A DNA stretch of 64,000 bases from Pleodorina starrii. Taxonomy: Eukaryota; Chlorophyta; Chlorophyceae; Chlamydomonadales; Volvocaceae. Below are positions 56,657-64,000 of the stretch, piece after piece. The first letter of the stretch is position 1, and each line of letters starts with the position of its first letter. The stretch covers positions 3,230,501-3,294,500 of the forward strand of contig BRXU01000004.1 in NCBI GenBank assembly GCA_030267565.1. The letters are read 5' to 3'. The translations under genes and the position numbers were made by a program. Under the pieces are notes generated by a model. It ran no database searches. It was given only the letters and a program-made list of their open reading frames with translations, and was not told where the DNA came from.

Positions 56657-59521
56657 TTATGCGATGTCCTCCACGAAACCGCTCTGCTTAACCACCAACC
56701 GCCGAATGGCGGGCGACGCGAAAACCACCAGCCACATGAACAGCTCCTGACCGGCCTCGAACGGGCACCTAAACATCAACAACCTATCCTGCCTCTGCAA
56801 CGACTTCAACCAGCGCATGCGAACCTCATCCGCACCCGAGACATACGACATCGGAACCCGCGCTACCACGAAGCTCTGGGCCACCTTCAGCGCCGCCGGA
56901 ATTGCAAGATCCAGAGGCGCACCCGTAACCGACAGGAACACCGACTCTACCGACGACAACTGCTTTTTCGCCGCCTCGTAGAACCCTGGCGCGAGCGGCT
57001 CGCGCGCATTTGACAACTTACCTTTGGAAACCCGAATCCCCTTGCTGACCAGCACCGATCGAACCGCGGGGTCCGCACCCCACGGGAGAAGCGCATCCCG
57101 AACCATACCCAGCTCCACGTACTCCGTCAACGCTTGGACGTGCTGAATCGGCACCGGCGGGGTATCGAACGCCGCAGAACCCACAACACGAGAGAGAAGA
57201 GCCACCTTGGCCGGAGGGTGCTCACCCGGCATCGCAGCCATCAGCGCACATGCCACATCTCCTCCAGCTCCGAGCTTCCAGGTCTCCGGCTGAGCGGTCA
57301 CCGCAGCCGCACGGCTTGCCCGCACGGGGCGAGCGACCTTTGGCGCCAGCATAGTCCTCAGGCGCGTGGGTTCCACAAGCTCCAGCTCACCATCATCATA
57401 CAACACCTCGAAGAGGTGCCGGCGCCCTTGGCGACCCGCATAGGTTGCGACGCCACTCTTAGCCGCAGCCACACCTTGAGCACCGTGGTCCTGGCGAACG
57501 ACCTTCGCGCCCTGAAGTTCCGACCAGTACTGAGGGGGAACCGGCTTGGAAGCCGATTTGGCAGGGGGCATCTTAGACGCACCAGGCTCACGGGGCCTGT
57601 CGATGGGACGTGCATCCACGCTTTCGGGCGTAACGCCCTTGCTTGTGCAGTTGGGGCACACCCACGTGCCCTCGGGAATTTGCTTCAGGGCCGGCTTCAT
57701 GCAATACGTGTGCCAGCCCGCACCGCAGCTATCACAGAGCAGCATCCACTCCTCCCCTTTGGGGGAGCGGCACACCTCACAGGACAGAGTGGCAGACGGG
57801 CGTGCGACGCGCGGGTCAACCACTTCATCACGGATGGGCAGATGGCAAGGCGCACAGTCCTTCACGTGCGACTTCAGGGTCTGACCGCAGTGACCCTCCA
57901 AAACCAGCACGCCACTGGGGCGCACCTCAATGACGCGCAAGATGGTTGGTTGGGCAGGCGGGTCAAGCGTGGTGCGGGAGCTAGTGTTGCGATAATACAC
58001 GTAGTCCCCGACGTCAAACTCACGCAGCTTGGGATGGTACCCGCCCCCACGCAGCGCAGCATAGCGCAGAGTATCCCGGTGCTGCGCTATCAGCAAGTTT
58101 TCCCCAGCAATGGCCATCCGGTGGCGCATAGCGTCCGCACGCGTCAAAATTGACGCCGCAGCTAACTCCCCGTCATCAAACGAAACCGGAACGTCAAACC
58201 TTGGTTTGATGGCAGGCGGAATGGTGGGCTCCACGCCGTGCAGCAGCAGGTAGGGGCTGAAACCAGTGGACTTGTGGGTCGAGCAGTTGTAGCCCAGCAT
58301 GACGTACGGCAGCAGCTCGTCCCAGTCCCGGCCCTCGGCACGCTGCCTAGCCATGCGGCGTAGCGCGCGCTTGCACGTCTGCACGACGCGTTCTGCTAAG
58401 CCATTTGCTTGAGGGTGGTTGGGTGAAGTCTGGCGGTGGTCGATTAGCGAATCAAGGAGCAGTTGCGCGAAAGGACCCTTCCACTCGCTCCCACCGTCCG
58501 TGCAAACCTCAGCTGAGGCCCCATACCGCCCCAAAATGTGGTGCAGATATGCAAAAGCGGTGTGCCCCGCCTCCTTATCGGGCAGAGGCACCAGAACAGC
58601 GTATTTGGAGAAATGCTCGACACAAATCATGACATAAGTGTGCCCCGATTTGGTAACGGGCAAAGGCCCGCACAAATCTACCCCCCACCGGTAAAACAAA
58701 CCCTGAACAGGCAAGGGGTGCAGATCGGGCTGCGGGGCCGCAAAAGAAGTGTTGACCCGATCACAGTGCTCACAATGACGAACAAAGTTGGATACGTCGC
58801 GGTACATGCCGTACCACCAGTGCCGGGTGAGGAGAAGGGCGATCGTACGGCGGATGCCGAAGTGACCCGTCTCCTCGTGAGTGCGCCTAATGAGCTCAAC
58901 CCGATCAGGCGGCTTGGGCACGAGCCGAGACTTCGCATCGTTAAAGACACGGTACAAATTGCCTCCCTGCATGGTATACGACCCCACACGGCGCGCGACG
59001 CGACGCTGTTCCTCTACCGAAAGGTTAGGCAGGTGGGTGCCGTTGCGAAGGAAGTGGATGGACGCCTCATCGTCCCAGATGTCCGGCCAGCGAGCAGACG
59101 GGCGCGCGGCCTCAGCCTCCTCAGCGTGGGCTGCAGCTGCGAAGGCTACGGACCACGGGGAGGGATCCTCCGAAGGGAAAAGAGGGTACGCAAGACCACG
59201 AACCGGCTCAGGCGCCGCTTGTGGGGTTATGTCAGACACAAATGCTGCCACCTCATGCAAGGACACGTCCGAGAGAACTCGGCACATGGCCAAAATGCCA
59301 GCCGTAGACATGGCGTCAGGAGCCAGTCCCAGCAGGACGCGGCGCTGTGCGTCAGTGACATCAGGGGCCTCGGTGTCCCCAGCCTGGTAGCCCATGGCAC
59401 ACTCGGACTCCGTGATGGTGAGAGCCCCGTTATCCGGATCAAGTGGATCATGCACGAGATCAAACAAGGACTGCAAGTCCGGGCGACTAAGGCTTGTCGT
59501 GCACCGTTGGTGTCGGTACAT
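56657..59521 (-). CDS. Gypsy polyprotein part 2: methyltransferase end, integrase, PHD, Tudor-like, C-terminal domain
   Basis: Open frame of 954 codons. Residues about 36-66 (ITESECAMGYQAGDTEAP then DAQRRVLLGLA) match the C-terminal target/motif X region of C5-cytosine methyltransferases. The integrase zinc finger uses His 215, His 220, Cys 250 and Cys 253; the catalytic core has Asp 282 (GVDLCGPLP), Asp 342 (CTDGGSEW) and Glu 377 (HPQANGLAERVV). Residues 581-625 form a C4HC3 PHD finger (CEVCRSPKGEEWMLLCDSCG, GWHTYC, WVCPNC). Residues about 665-722 (FEVLYDDGELELVEPTRLR) look Tudor/Agenet-like. The last 230 residues are unassigned. The true N-terminus is not this ATG: the frame is the continuation of the polyprotein interrupted by the upstream insert. 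PHD and Tudor-type folds read histone tails in other proteins, so a targeting role is inferred. Confidence 0.92.
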   Translation of the reverse strand: MYRHQRCTTSLSRPDLQSLFDLVHDPLDPDNGALTITESECAMGYQAGDTEAPDVTDAQRRVLLGLAPDAMSTAGILAMCRVLSDVSLHEVAAFVSDITPQAAPEPVRGLAYPLFPSEDPSPWSVAFAAAAHAEEAEAARPSARWPDIWDDEASIHFLRNGTHLPNLSVEEQRRVARRVGSYTMQGGNLYRVFNDAKSRLVPKPPDRVELIRRTHEETGHFGIRRTIALLLTRHWWYGMYRDVSNFVRHCEHCDRVNTSFAAPQPDLHPLPVQGLFYRWGVDLCGPLPVTKSGHTYVMICVEHFSKYAVLVPLPDKEAGHTAFAYLHHILGRYGASAEVCTDGGSEWKGPFAQLLLDSLIDHRQTSPNHPQANGLAERVVQTCKRALRRMARQRAEGRDWDELLPYVMLGYNCSTHKSTGFSPYLLLHGVEPTIPPAIKPRFDVPVSFDDGELAAASILTRADAMRHRMAIAGENLLIAQHRDTLRYAALRGGGYHPKLREFDVGDYVYYRNTSSRTTLDPPAQPTILRVIEVRPSGVLVLEGHCGQTLKSHVKDCAPCHLPIRDEVVDPRVARPSATLSCEVCRSPKGEEWMLLCDSCGAGWHTYCMKPALKQIPEGTWVCPNCTSKGVTPESVDARPIDRPREPGASKMPPAKSASKPVPPQYWSELQGAKVVRQDHGAQGVAAAKSGVATYAGRQGRRHLFEVLYDDGELELVEPTRLRTMLAPKVARPVRASRAAAVTAQPETWKLGAGGDVACALMAAMPGEHPPAKVALLSRVVGSAAFDTPPVPIQHVQALTEYVELGMVRDALLPWGADPAVRSVLVSKGIRVSKGKLSNAREPLAPGFYEAAKKQLSSVESVFLSVTGAPLDLAIPAALKVAQSFVVARVPMSYVSGADEVRMRWLKSLQRQDRLLMFRCPFEAGQELFMWLVVFASPAIRRLVVKQSGFVEDIA

Positions 59522-59524
59522 TTC

Positions 59525-60290
59525 CGGGACAAATGCCCGGTGAGGGCGCGGAGAGACGCTAGGAAGGACCCTCGAGCGTATCTGGACGTATCTCCATCTT
59601 ATGGGAGATATTACGGTCGTACTGCTCGTCCAAACGAGCTCCTACCTAGGCGCGAGCGCTTCCTGCTGGAAGCGCTTCGCTTGGTCATTACGATGCCGAA
59701 GGATATATGATATTGTAACACACAATCAGATCCCCAGCAGCGACTCTCGCTGTGGCGTTAGCCCAAGCCGCCACAATGGTGTCTCACATGCACTAGCGTG
59801 GCGCCGGCCGGGCCTGATCAACCTGGCTGGCTGCCTTATCGCTTGTGCATTATAGTAGTCAGCTCAGCAGCACTGTTGCTCGCGCGCACGTAGGCGCCGA
59901 GCTCGGACCTCACGCTAGGAAGAAGGAGCGCGGCCTCGCCCCAGCGGTCAGGCCTCGGGGCCAGTACTGGATGCAGTGAGCCCGGCTGCAGTCCAGCTGC
60001 TGTCGCGCACGCCCCGCGCGAGCCCACACCAAGCGAAGCTTTTATTGATGTGTATTCCGGAAAAGGCGCACTCGAGTGTGGGGATTGTCTGATCCGCCAG
60101 TATATGTAGTCGTAGACAGCTGCTGCTACCGAGCTCTGGAGCGTCTGGGCGTAGAGAGTGCCGTAGACCCGCCATATCGCGTTGACGGCGTCGTTATTTA
60201 AATTCACTGCTGGCCCCACCCCCCCCGCCGGAAACCGCGAGATGGTTTTTCGGGGGAGAACACCGCTCCGGACGAGATTCGATCTCGAGA
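59525..60290 (+). mobile_element. Candidate nested insert splitting the methyltransferase-like domain
   Basis: The methyltransferase-like domain stops near 60290 (APSFAWFLTSRDR) and resumes near 59480 (ALTITESECAMGYQ). The DNA between has stops in the element's frame. On the plus strand it carries a short coding-like tail (RDKCPVRARRDARKDPRAYL then RRERFLLEALRLVITMPKDI, stop about 59710) followed by roughly 500 bases without a frame, as in the 3' end of a 5'-truncated LINE. Exact borders, a target duplication and a family match are not established. A spliced intron of the element is the alternative. Confidence 0.45.
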
Positions 60291-62075
60291 TGTGAGGAAC
60301 CAGGCGAAGCTCGGCGCAACGCGAAGGGGCTCACCAACCTTGTTGCAGGGAAACAGCCCCTGCGCCTCCGGGACGCGCGCGGGTTTGACCGTGCGCCCGG
60401 GCGACAAAATGCTTTGGAGGTAAAGATCATGCTCCGGACGAACCAGGGAAGTAGTTAAGGCAAGCAGCTCGGGAGCCGCGAGGTTAGTCCAGTGGGCAGA
60501 CAAGCGATGCGCAAGGGAACCGAAGCGCGCAGCGTCAACAACCACCAGCTCACCAAAGGCATCCGAAACACGCTGTTGTGCAGCCGACGCATTGCGCCAC
60601 GAGGCGCGCGGCTGCTCGCAGACAAACATAAATGCAGGAGCGCGGCGCTGAATGGATTGCAAGGTCTGCACTATGCGTACGACGTGGTCAGTGGCGCAAG
60701 CGCCAGGCACGAGCGAACCTGCCTCCTTACCGACGTCATGCCAACACCAGCCGGCGAAGACGAGCCACTGAGACCCGTCGCAGGCGCCAGCTGAGAGAAG
60801 GGCTTGCTCAGTCACGTTAGCGAGGGACAAGGGGAGGTCGAGCCAGACCCGGCGGTAAGCGTCAGGGGGGAACTGCTTGGGAAACTCGGCGCTCAGCCGC
60901 TCCAGCCGCATGTTGACAACCCTGACTGCTGCTGGGTCCGACTCGGAACACAGGTACCGATCCACCTTGAGCCCCGCCCGAAGGCAAGCCTCGAGTCCCG
61001 CGCACAAGCCGCCAATGGGCTCATACACGGTAACGCCCGTACCCAAACCCCGAGCGAAGAAGGCACGCGACAAGGGGTTGGCCTTGTTAGCCTCAAAAAC
61101 CTGGGGATTCGCCTTGGCGGCAGCCCTTACCCACTTCACTGCAGACGCATGCGTCCTGTCCCGGGAGGTGCTGACTATTTCGTGCTCCGAATCCGGGGGT
61201 ACGTTCATGGGGTCAATGGGCAGGCCAAGGTTACCCGGCAACAAAACATCCGGGGAAGGGCAGAAGTCATCAGAAAAAGACGCAACAGGGCGGTGAGATG
61301 CGAGAGCAGTGCGGAACACCAGGCCCTGGGCCTTCGAATGCGTCAGGAGGGCCTGCGTGCGAGCAAGCGAAGGAGGCTCCTCCTCGTCCAAACGGGCACC
61401 CGTGTTGTCAGCGTCAGACGGCGAGGGGTAGCGCGAAAGCACGTCCGCGTTTTGGTGCTTCAAACCCGGGCGATGCACAACCTCAAAGTCGTACTCCTGC
61501 ATCACCGCCGCGAAACGCGCGTACTGCCCCGTAAGCCCGTCCGTGCTCATGAGGTATGTGAGGGGCTGGTGATCCGTGACCAGCGTGAACTTGAGACCAC
61601 CAAGCAGGTGATGCCGAAAGGACTTGCACCCCCACACAGCCGCAAGCATCTCCCCTTTGTAGCTGCTGTAGTTGCGCTCATGCTTGTTCAGCGAACGGCT
61701 AATGCAGGCACACATGTACTCGTTCCCGTCAGAGTCAAGCTGACCCAGGACCGCCCCGATACCCCGGTTGGAAAAATCGGTATGAAGGATGAGGGGCTTG
61801 GAATAGTCAATGGGCCGCAAGACCAAACCCTCCTGGGCGAACACGGCCTTGATGGCGTTAAACGCGCTCTCCTGTTCCGGACCCCAAACCCAGCACTGGT
61901 CTTTCTTGAGCAGCTGCGTGAGAGGGGTGGTCAGTTGGCTCATGTTTTTCGGCTGTGATGGGCGGCAGGATGGCAGAGGCGCTGCGAACAAGGGGACAAG
62001 CTCGGCGAAGGTACACCACGTACGCCCGCCTACTTGATCCTGCAGCAGCGACACTGACCAAGCCGCACCGGACAC
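60204..62075 (-). CDS. Gypsy polyprotein part 1: RT end, RNase H, methyltransferase-like domain
   Basis: Open frame of 623 codons; the first 40 codons lie in the 698-bp repeat and the retroviral part begins at 61953 (PKNMSQLTTPLTQLLKKD, the RT thumb/connection). RNase H residues: Asp 100 (LHTDFSNRG), Glu 142 (SYKGEMLA), Asp 168 (LVTDHQPL), Asp 211 (NADVLSR). Residues about 335-535 resemble a C5-cytosine methyltransferase: motif I VTVYEPIGGLCAGLEACLRA, motif II-like YLCSESDPAA, motif IV position LVFAGWCWHDV, motif VI-like FVCEQPR, motif VIII-like DAARFGSLAHRLSAHWTNL. The canonical Pro-Cys of motif IV is Trp-Cys here. The frame ends at 60204 in unrelated sequence of the nested insert. RNase H is secure; the methyltransferase call is by motif order and needs profile support. 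Confidence 0.85.
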   Translation of the reverse strand: MSGAAWSVSLLQDQVGGRTWCTFAELVPLFAAPLPSCRPSQPKNMSQLTTPLTQLLKKDQCWVWGPEQESAFNAIKAVFAQEGLVLRPIDYSKPLILHTDFSNRGIGAVLGQLDSDGNEYMCACISRSLNKHERNYSSYKGEMLAAVWGCKSFRHHLLGGLKFTLVTDHQPLTYLMSTDGLTGQYARFAAVMQEYDFEVVHRPGLKHQNADVLSRYPSPSDADNTGARLDEEEPPSLARTQALLTHSKAQGLVFRTALASHRPVASFSDDFCPSPDVLLPGNLGLPIDPMNVPPDSEHEIVSTSRDRTHASAVKWVRAAAKANPQVFEANKANPLSRAFFARGLGTGVTVYEPIGGLCAGLEACLRAGLKVDRYLCSESDPAAVRVVNMRLERLSAEFPKQFPPDAYRRVWLDLPLSLANVTEQALLSAGACDGSQWLVFAGWCWHDVGKEAGSLVPGACATDHVVRIVQTLQSIQRRAPAFMFVCEQPRASWRNASAAQQRVSDAFGELVVVDAARFGSLAHRLSAHWTNLAAPELLALTTSLVRPEHDLYLQSILSPGRTVKPARVPEAQGLFPCNKVGEPLRVAPSFAWFLTSRDRISSGAVFSPEKPSRGFRRGGWGQQ

Positions 62076-62651
62076 GACAACAAGGGGAATAGGGACCGAC
62101 GTATTCCCTACCTCCTTGAGCTACCGGTTAGAGGATGAAGATGATCGCCGTGCGACACTATCAAGAGAAGTACTCGTGCTGTCAACCTCCAGGGGACTGC
62201 ACGGGGCCTGTTGCCTAGCTCAGAACTTTACAAGTGTTCAGAGCCGAAAAGCAACCAGACAGGCTCGCTTTCAGCCTTAAATACGCACAACAGTTCATCA
62301 CGGAACCCTCGGATAAGCGTAAGGCCCCGGATTACGGAACGCCGGACACGGGCCCCGGTGTTCCTACCACCAACGCTCACACAGCGATGCGATACGTCTT
62401 ACTAACAACACATAGATCACAACATTTACGCCATAACGCGCCCACTAGCGGCGCGTGCGACACACAACTCGCAAAGATCCGTAACCAAGTGACCGCGAAC
62501 GGGCGATCACACCAGTCAGACTGGCGAGCAGTCATGCAAGTACGACTGCACCGAAATCAAGTTCTTCTAATAAGCAAACAGACAAAAACAGTTCTTGCCG
62601 TTAATTAACCGTTTGACGGCAATTCGTCGATGACACCCAAACGCTCTGTCA
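61954..62651 (-). repeat. 698-bp terminal direct repeat, 5' LTR candidate
   Basis: Same sequence and length as 55838-56535. It is preceded on the plus strand by TTTTTCGGC and followed by TCACCCCTGG; these flanks match neither each other nor the flanks of the other copy. On the minus strand its end is fused directly to RT-thumb coding sequence, with no primer-binding site or gag. Confidence 0.88.
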
Positions 62652-62665
62652 TCACCCCTGGTCAC

Positions 62666-62956
62666 CATGCACTCATGCAAGCCTCTCCTGTTTTGTTCGG
62701 CAAAAGCTTCAACGGCAGCAGGCGGCAGCTGACCATGTGCAACGTGGCTTGACGTAAGCGCGACTAGGTTACTGCTGGTAAGTGGTAACCCCCCAGCCTC
62801 GTGCTCTACAGCAGAGCAAGCTGGAAAGCTGCTGGAAAGCCTGTTTTCGCACCTGCTTCGGGAGGGCCTTGGTTCGCTACCGACGGCGTTACCATCACGA
62901 AAGACGGCTACCCAGTCGTGGCAAGCCCGCGATACCCCAAAGGGAACCACAGTCAT
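62666..62956 (-). CDS. Candidate 5' exon of the PICH-like gene
   Basis: A minus-strand frame runs through VALTSSHVAHGQLPPAAVEA and FAEQNRRGLHECM to a donor at 62665 (ATG|GTGACC). It ends in phase 0, matching the phase-0 acceptor at 53795 of the PICH-like gene, so splicing would remove about 8.87 kb containing both retrotransposons. PICH proteins have an N-terminal TPR, and the FAEQNRRGLHE helix would suit its start. The start codon (possibly the ATG at 62955) and any upstream exon are guesses. Confidence 0.35.
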
Positions 62957-62989
62957 ACCCTCCGAGTGCAAGCACCTTAACACTTACAC

Positions 62990-63502
62990 ACAGCAAATTG
63001 TCTCGGGCGGTCAGCTAGCAATTCACGCTCAAGAAATTCGAGCGAAGGGCTACACGCGGCCTTCCGACATCCTCCCTCATTGCGCCCTGCCGCTGATACA
63101 CGGCAAAGGGTAGCCCTCACGGCTAACATCGCTGTGGGGTTATAGCTCAATGTTGACATGTGTCACAGTTACAACCTCTCCTTGCGGCAATCAGAACTCA
63201 CCCCATCTGACTCTCAAGGATGACAACTCTCTTAAAATGGCTGCACTGATGGTACAGTACATGGTACAAACGAAGCGAAAAGAATACAGAAACGGCTGGA
63301 AGATTTCAGTCCCATAAAAAATAAAATGCGTGACTCCCGTCGGCAAGGTCGATGCTTCGGCACCCATGTCCGCCCCCTCCATGTCCGCGGGAGGGTAATA
63401 AACCGATACCGCAGCGTAGGGGAGCGTGGGCACATCGGAGTGAAGCGATACGTCGCACGGGGTTCCTGTACACGTGCGCTGTTGCGCACAACCGCGTCCC
63501 TT
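62990..63502. other. Intergenic region
   Basis: This lies downstream of the CBM20-domain gene and upstream of the presumed PICH 5' exon. A TGTAA on the minus strand at 63173-63169, 330 bases after the stop, is a candidate poly(A) signal for the CBM20 gene. Nothing else is supported. Confidence 0.4.
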
Positions 63503-64000
63503 CTACTTGAACTTGACGCCGGTGATCTCCACCACCTTCTCTGGCTCGCCGAACGGCACCTGCGGCGTGACACGGGACAGACACACACACACGGAAGTCA
63601 CGCTCACAACTTAACTTGTTGTATCTGTCGGCGCAGGCAGCATTTCACCGCAGGGAGCACATAACCTTGTTGATATGGATACGCACCTCGAGGATGCGCT
63701 CCTTGCAGTCCTCCCATAGGTACTGACCGTCCGGCTTGCTGCAGCAGGGTAGGGCCAGCAGTTCGCGCATGTGAGGCAGATGGAACTGCGACGCGTTCGA
63801 TGACACATGGATGGGCACCGCGCCACAAGAGACACAAGCGCCGCAGCGCGGATTGAGGAGGCTATGCGACCTCCAGCACATCAACAGCTGCCGCCGTACG
63901 CACCCCCCAGGCTCACCGAAGGACGACCTTGAACGCGAAGGTGCCAGACCGGACCTTGGCTTCGTAAGTCCAGACATCGCCGTTGTTCCACTTCATATAC
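63503..64000 (-). CDS. C-terminal CBM20-like starch-binding domain of an off-window gene (partial)
   Basis: Three minus-strand exons in phase: 64000-63917 (YMKWNNGDVWTYEAKVRSGT then FAFKVVLR), 63738-63687 (KPDGQYLWEDCKERILE) and 63559-63503 (VPFGEPEKVVEITGVKFK, stop). The order W-x-x-G-D-x-W, hydrophobic FKVVL strand, G-x-x-x-W-E-x-x-x-x-R and LEVPFG is that of CBM20 starch-binding domains, with the two binding-site tryptophans recognisable. In green algae such domains sit on amylases, glucan, water dikinases, laforin-like phosphatases and other starch proteins. The catalytic part is beyond the right edge, so the enzyme cannot be named. Confidence 0.74.

Larger units (their letters stand above)
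55838..62651 (-). mobile_element. Ty3/gypsy-like retrotransposon with methyltransferase-like and PHD domains
   Basis: The element is transcribed leftwards between two 698-bp direct repeats. Reading order on the minus strand: repeat, last part of RT, RNase H, C5-methyltransferase-like domain, an insert of about 0.7 kb, end of the methyltransferase-like domain, integrase with HHCC zinc finger and DDE core, PHD finger, Tudor/Agenet-like segment, unknown C-terminal domain, G-run, repeat. The RNase-H-then-integrase order is that of Ty3/gypsy elements. Gag, protease and the RT catalytic core (no YVDD) are absent: the 5' repeat abuts the RT thumb region directly. The identical repeats suggest a young insertion, while the missing domains mean this copy is not autonomous. 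No clear target-site duplication or tRNA primer site was found at 61953. Confidence 0.9.

Noticed and set aside
58538..59710. 390-codon plus-strand frame opposite the integrase ORF
   Set aside because: Most of it is antisense to conserved integrase sequence. Only its last ~60 codons, inside the nested insert, may be real coding remnants.
62567..62983. Gypsy gag or protease continuing beyond the right 698-bp repeat
   Set aside because: No protease (DSG/DTG) or CCHC knuckle was seen there; the sequence fits better as host DNA, possibly a PICH exon.

Overview
The window looks like nuclear DNA of a GC-rich chlorophycean green alga of the Chlamydomonas/Volvox kind. The genes are intron-dense with GT-AG (occasionally GC-AG) introns, the proteins are rich in Ala/Gly/Gln low-complexity tracts, TGTAA-type 3' signals occur, and the protein families (callose synthase, plant-type GDPD, DUF151-UVR nuclease, starch-binding domain) are of the green lineage. 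I saw no rRNA, tRNA or CRISPR.

Layout. 1-928 (-): 5' end of a NOL12/Rrp17-like nucleolar protein, continuing off the left edge. 1254-3705 (+): DUF151 bifunctional nuclease with a UVR motif, divergent from it. 4366-6471 (-): DUF4602/C1orf131-like protein. 7522-19296 (+): membrane-anchored glycerophosphodiester phosphodiesterase whose last intron holds a 7.2 kb GGGA/poly-G tract. 20645-42799 (-): 29-exon 1,3-beta-glucan (callose) synthase; my exon model closes in frame at 4431 residues, more than twice a typical land-plant enzyme. 44374-46806 (-): conserved protein I cannot name, probably plastid-targeted. 47720-53795 (-): PICH/ERCC6L-type SNF2 DNA translocase whose 5' exon probably lies at 62666 and above. 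53800-55400 (+): 5'-truncated LINE. 55838-62651 (-): Ty3/gypsy-like element between two 698-bp direct repeats. 63503-64000 (-): 3' end of a gene ending in a CBM20-like starch-binding domain.

Most unusual content. The gypsy-like element carries a cytosine-C5 methyltransferase-like domain between RNase H and integrase, and a PHD finger plus a Tudor/Agenet-like segment after the integrase: an element that may read and write chromatin marks. It lacks gag, protease and most of RT, its methyltransferase is split by an insert of about 0.7 kb, and the motif IV Pro-Cys is not conserved. Together with the LINE it appears to fill an intron of about 8.9 kb in the PICH gene. The GGGA intron and the very large low-complexity exons of the callose synthase are the other features that stand out.

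Exon coordinates were read by eye from splice sites and reading-frame phase. For the GDPD, the callose synthase, the 265-residue gene, the PICH gene and the CBM20 gene every junction closes in phase. The DUF151 gene and the 5' end of the DUF4602 gene keep unresolved junctions.
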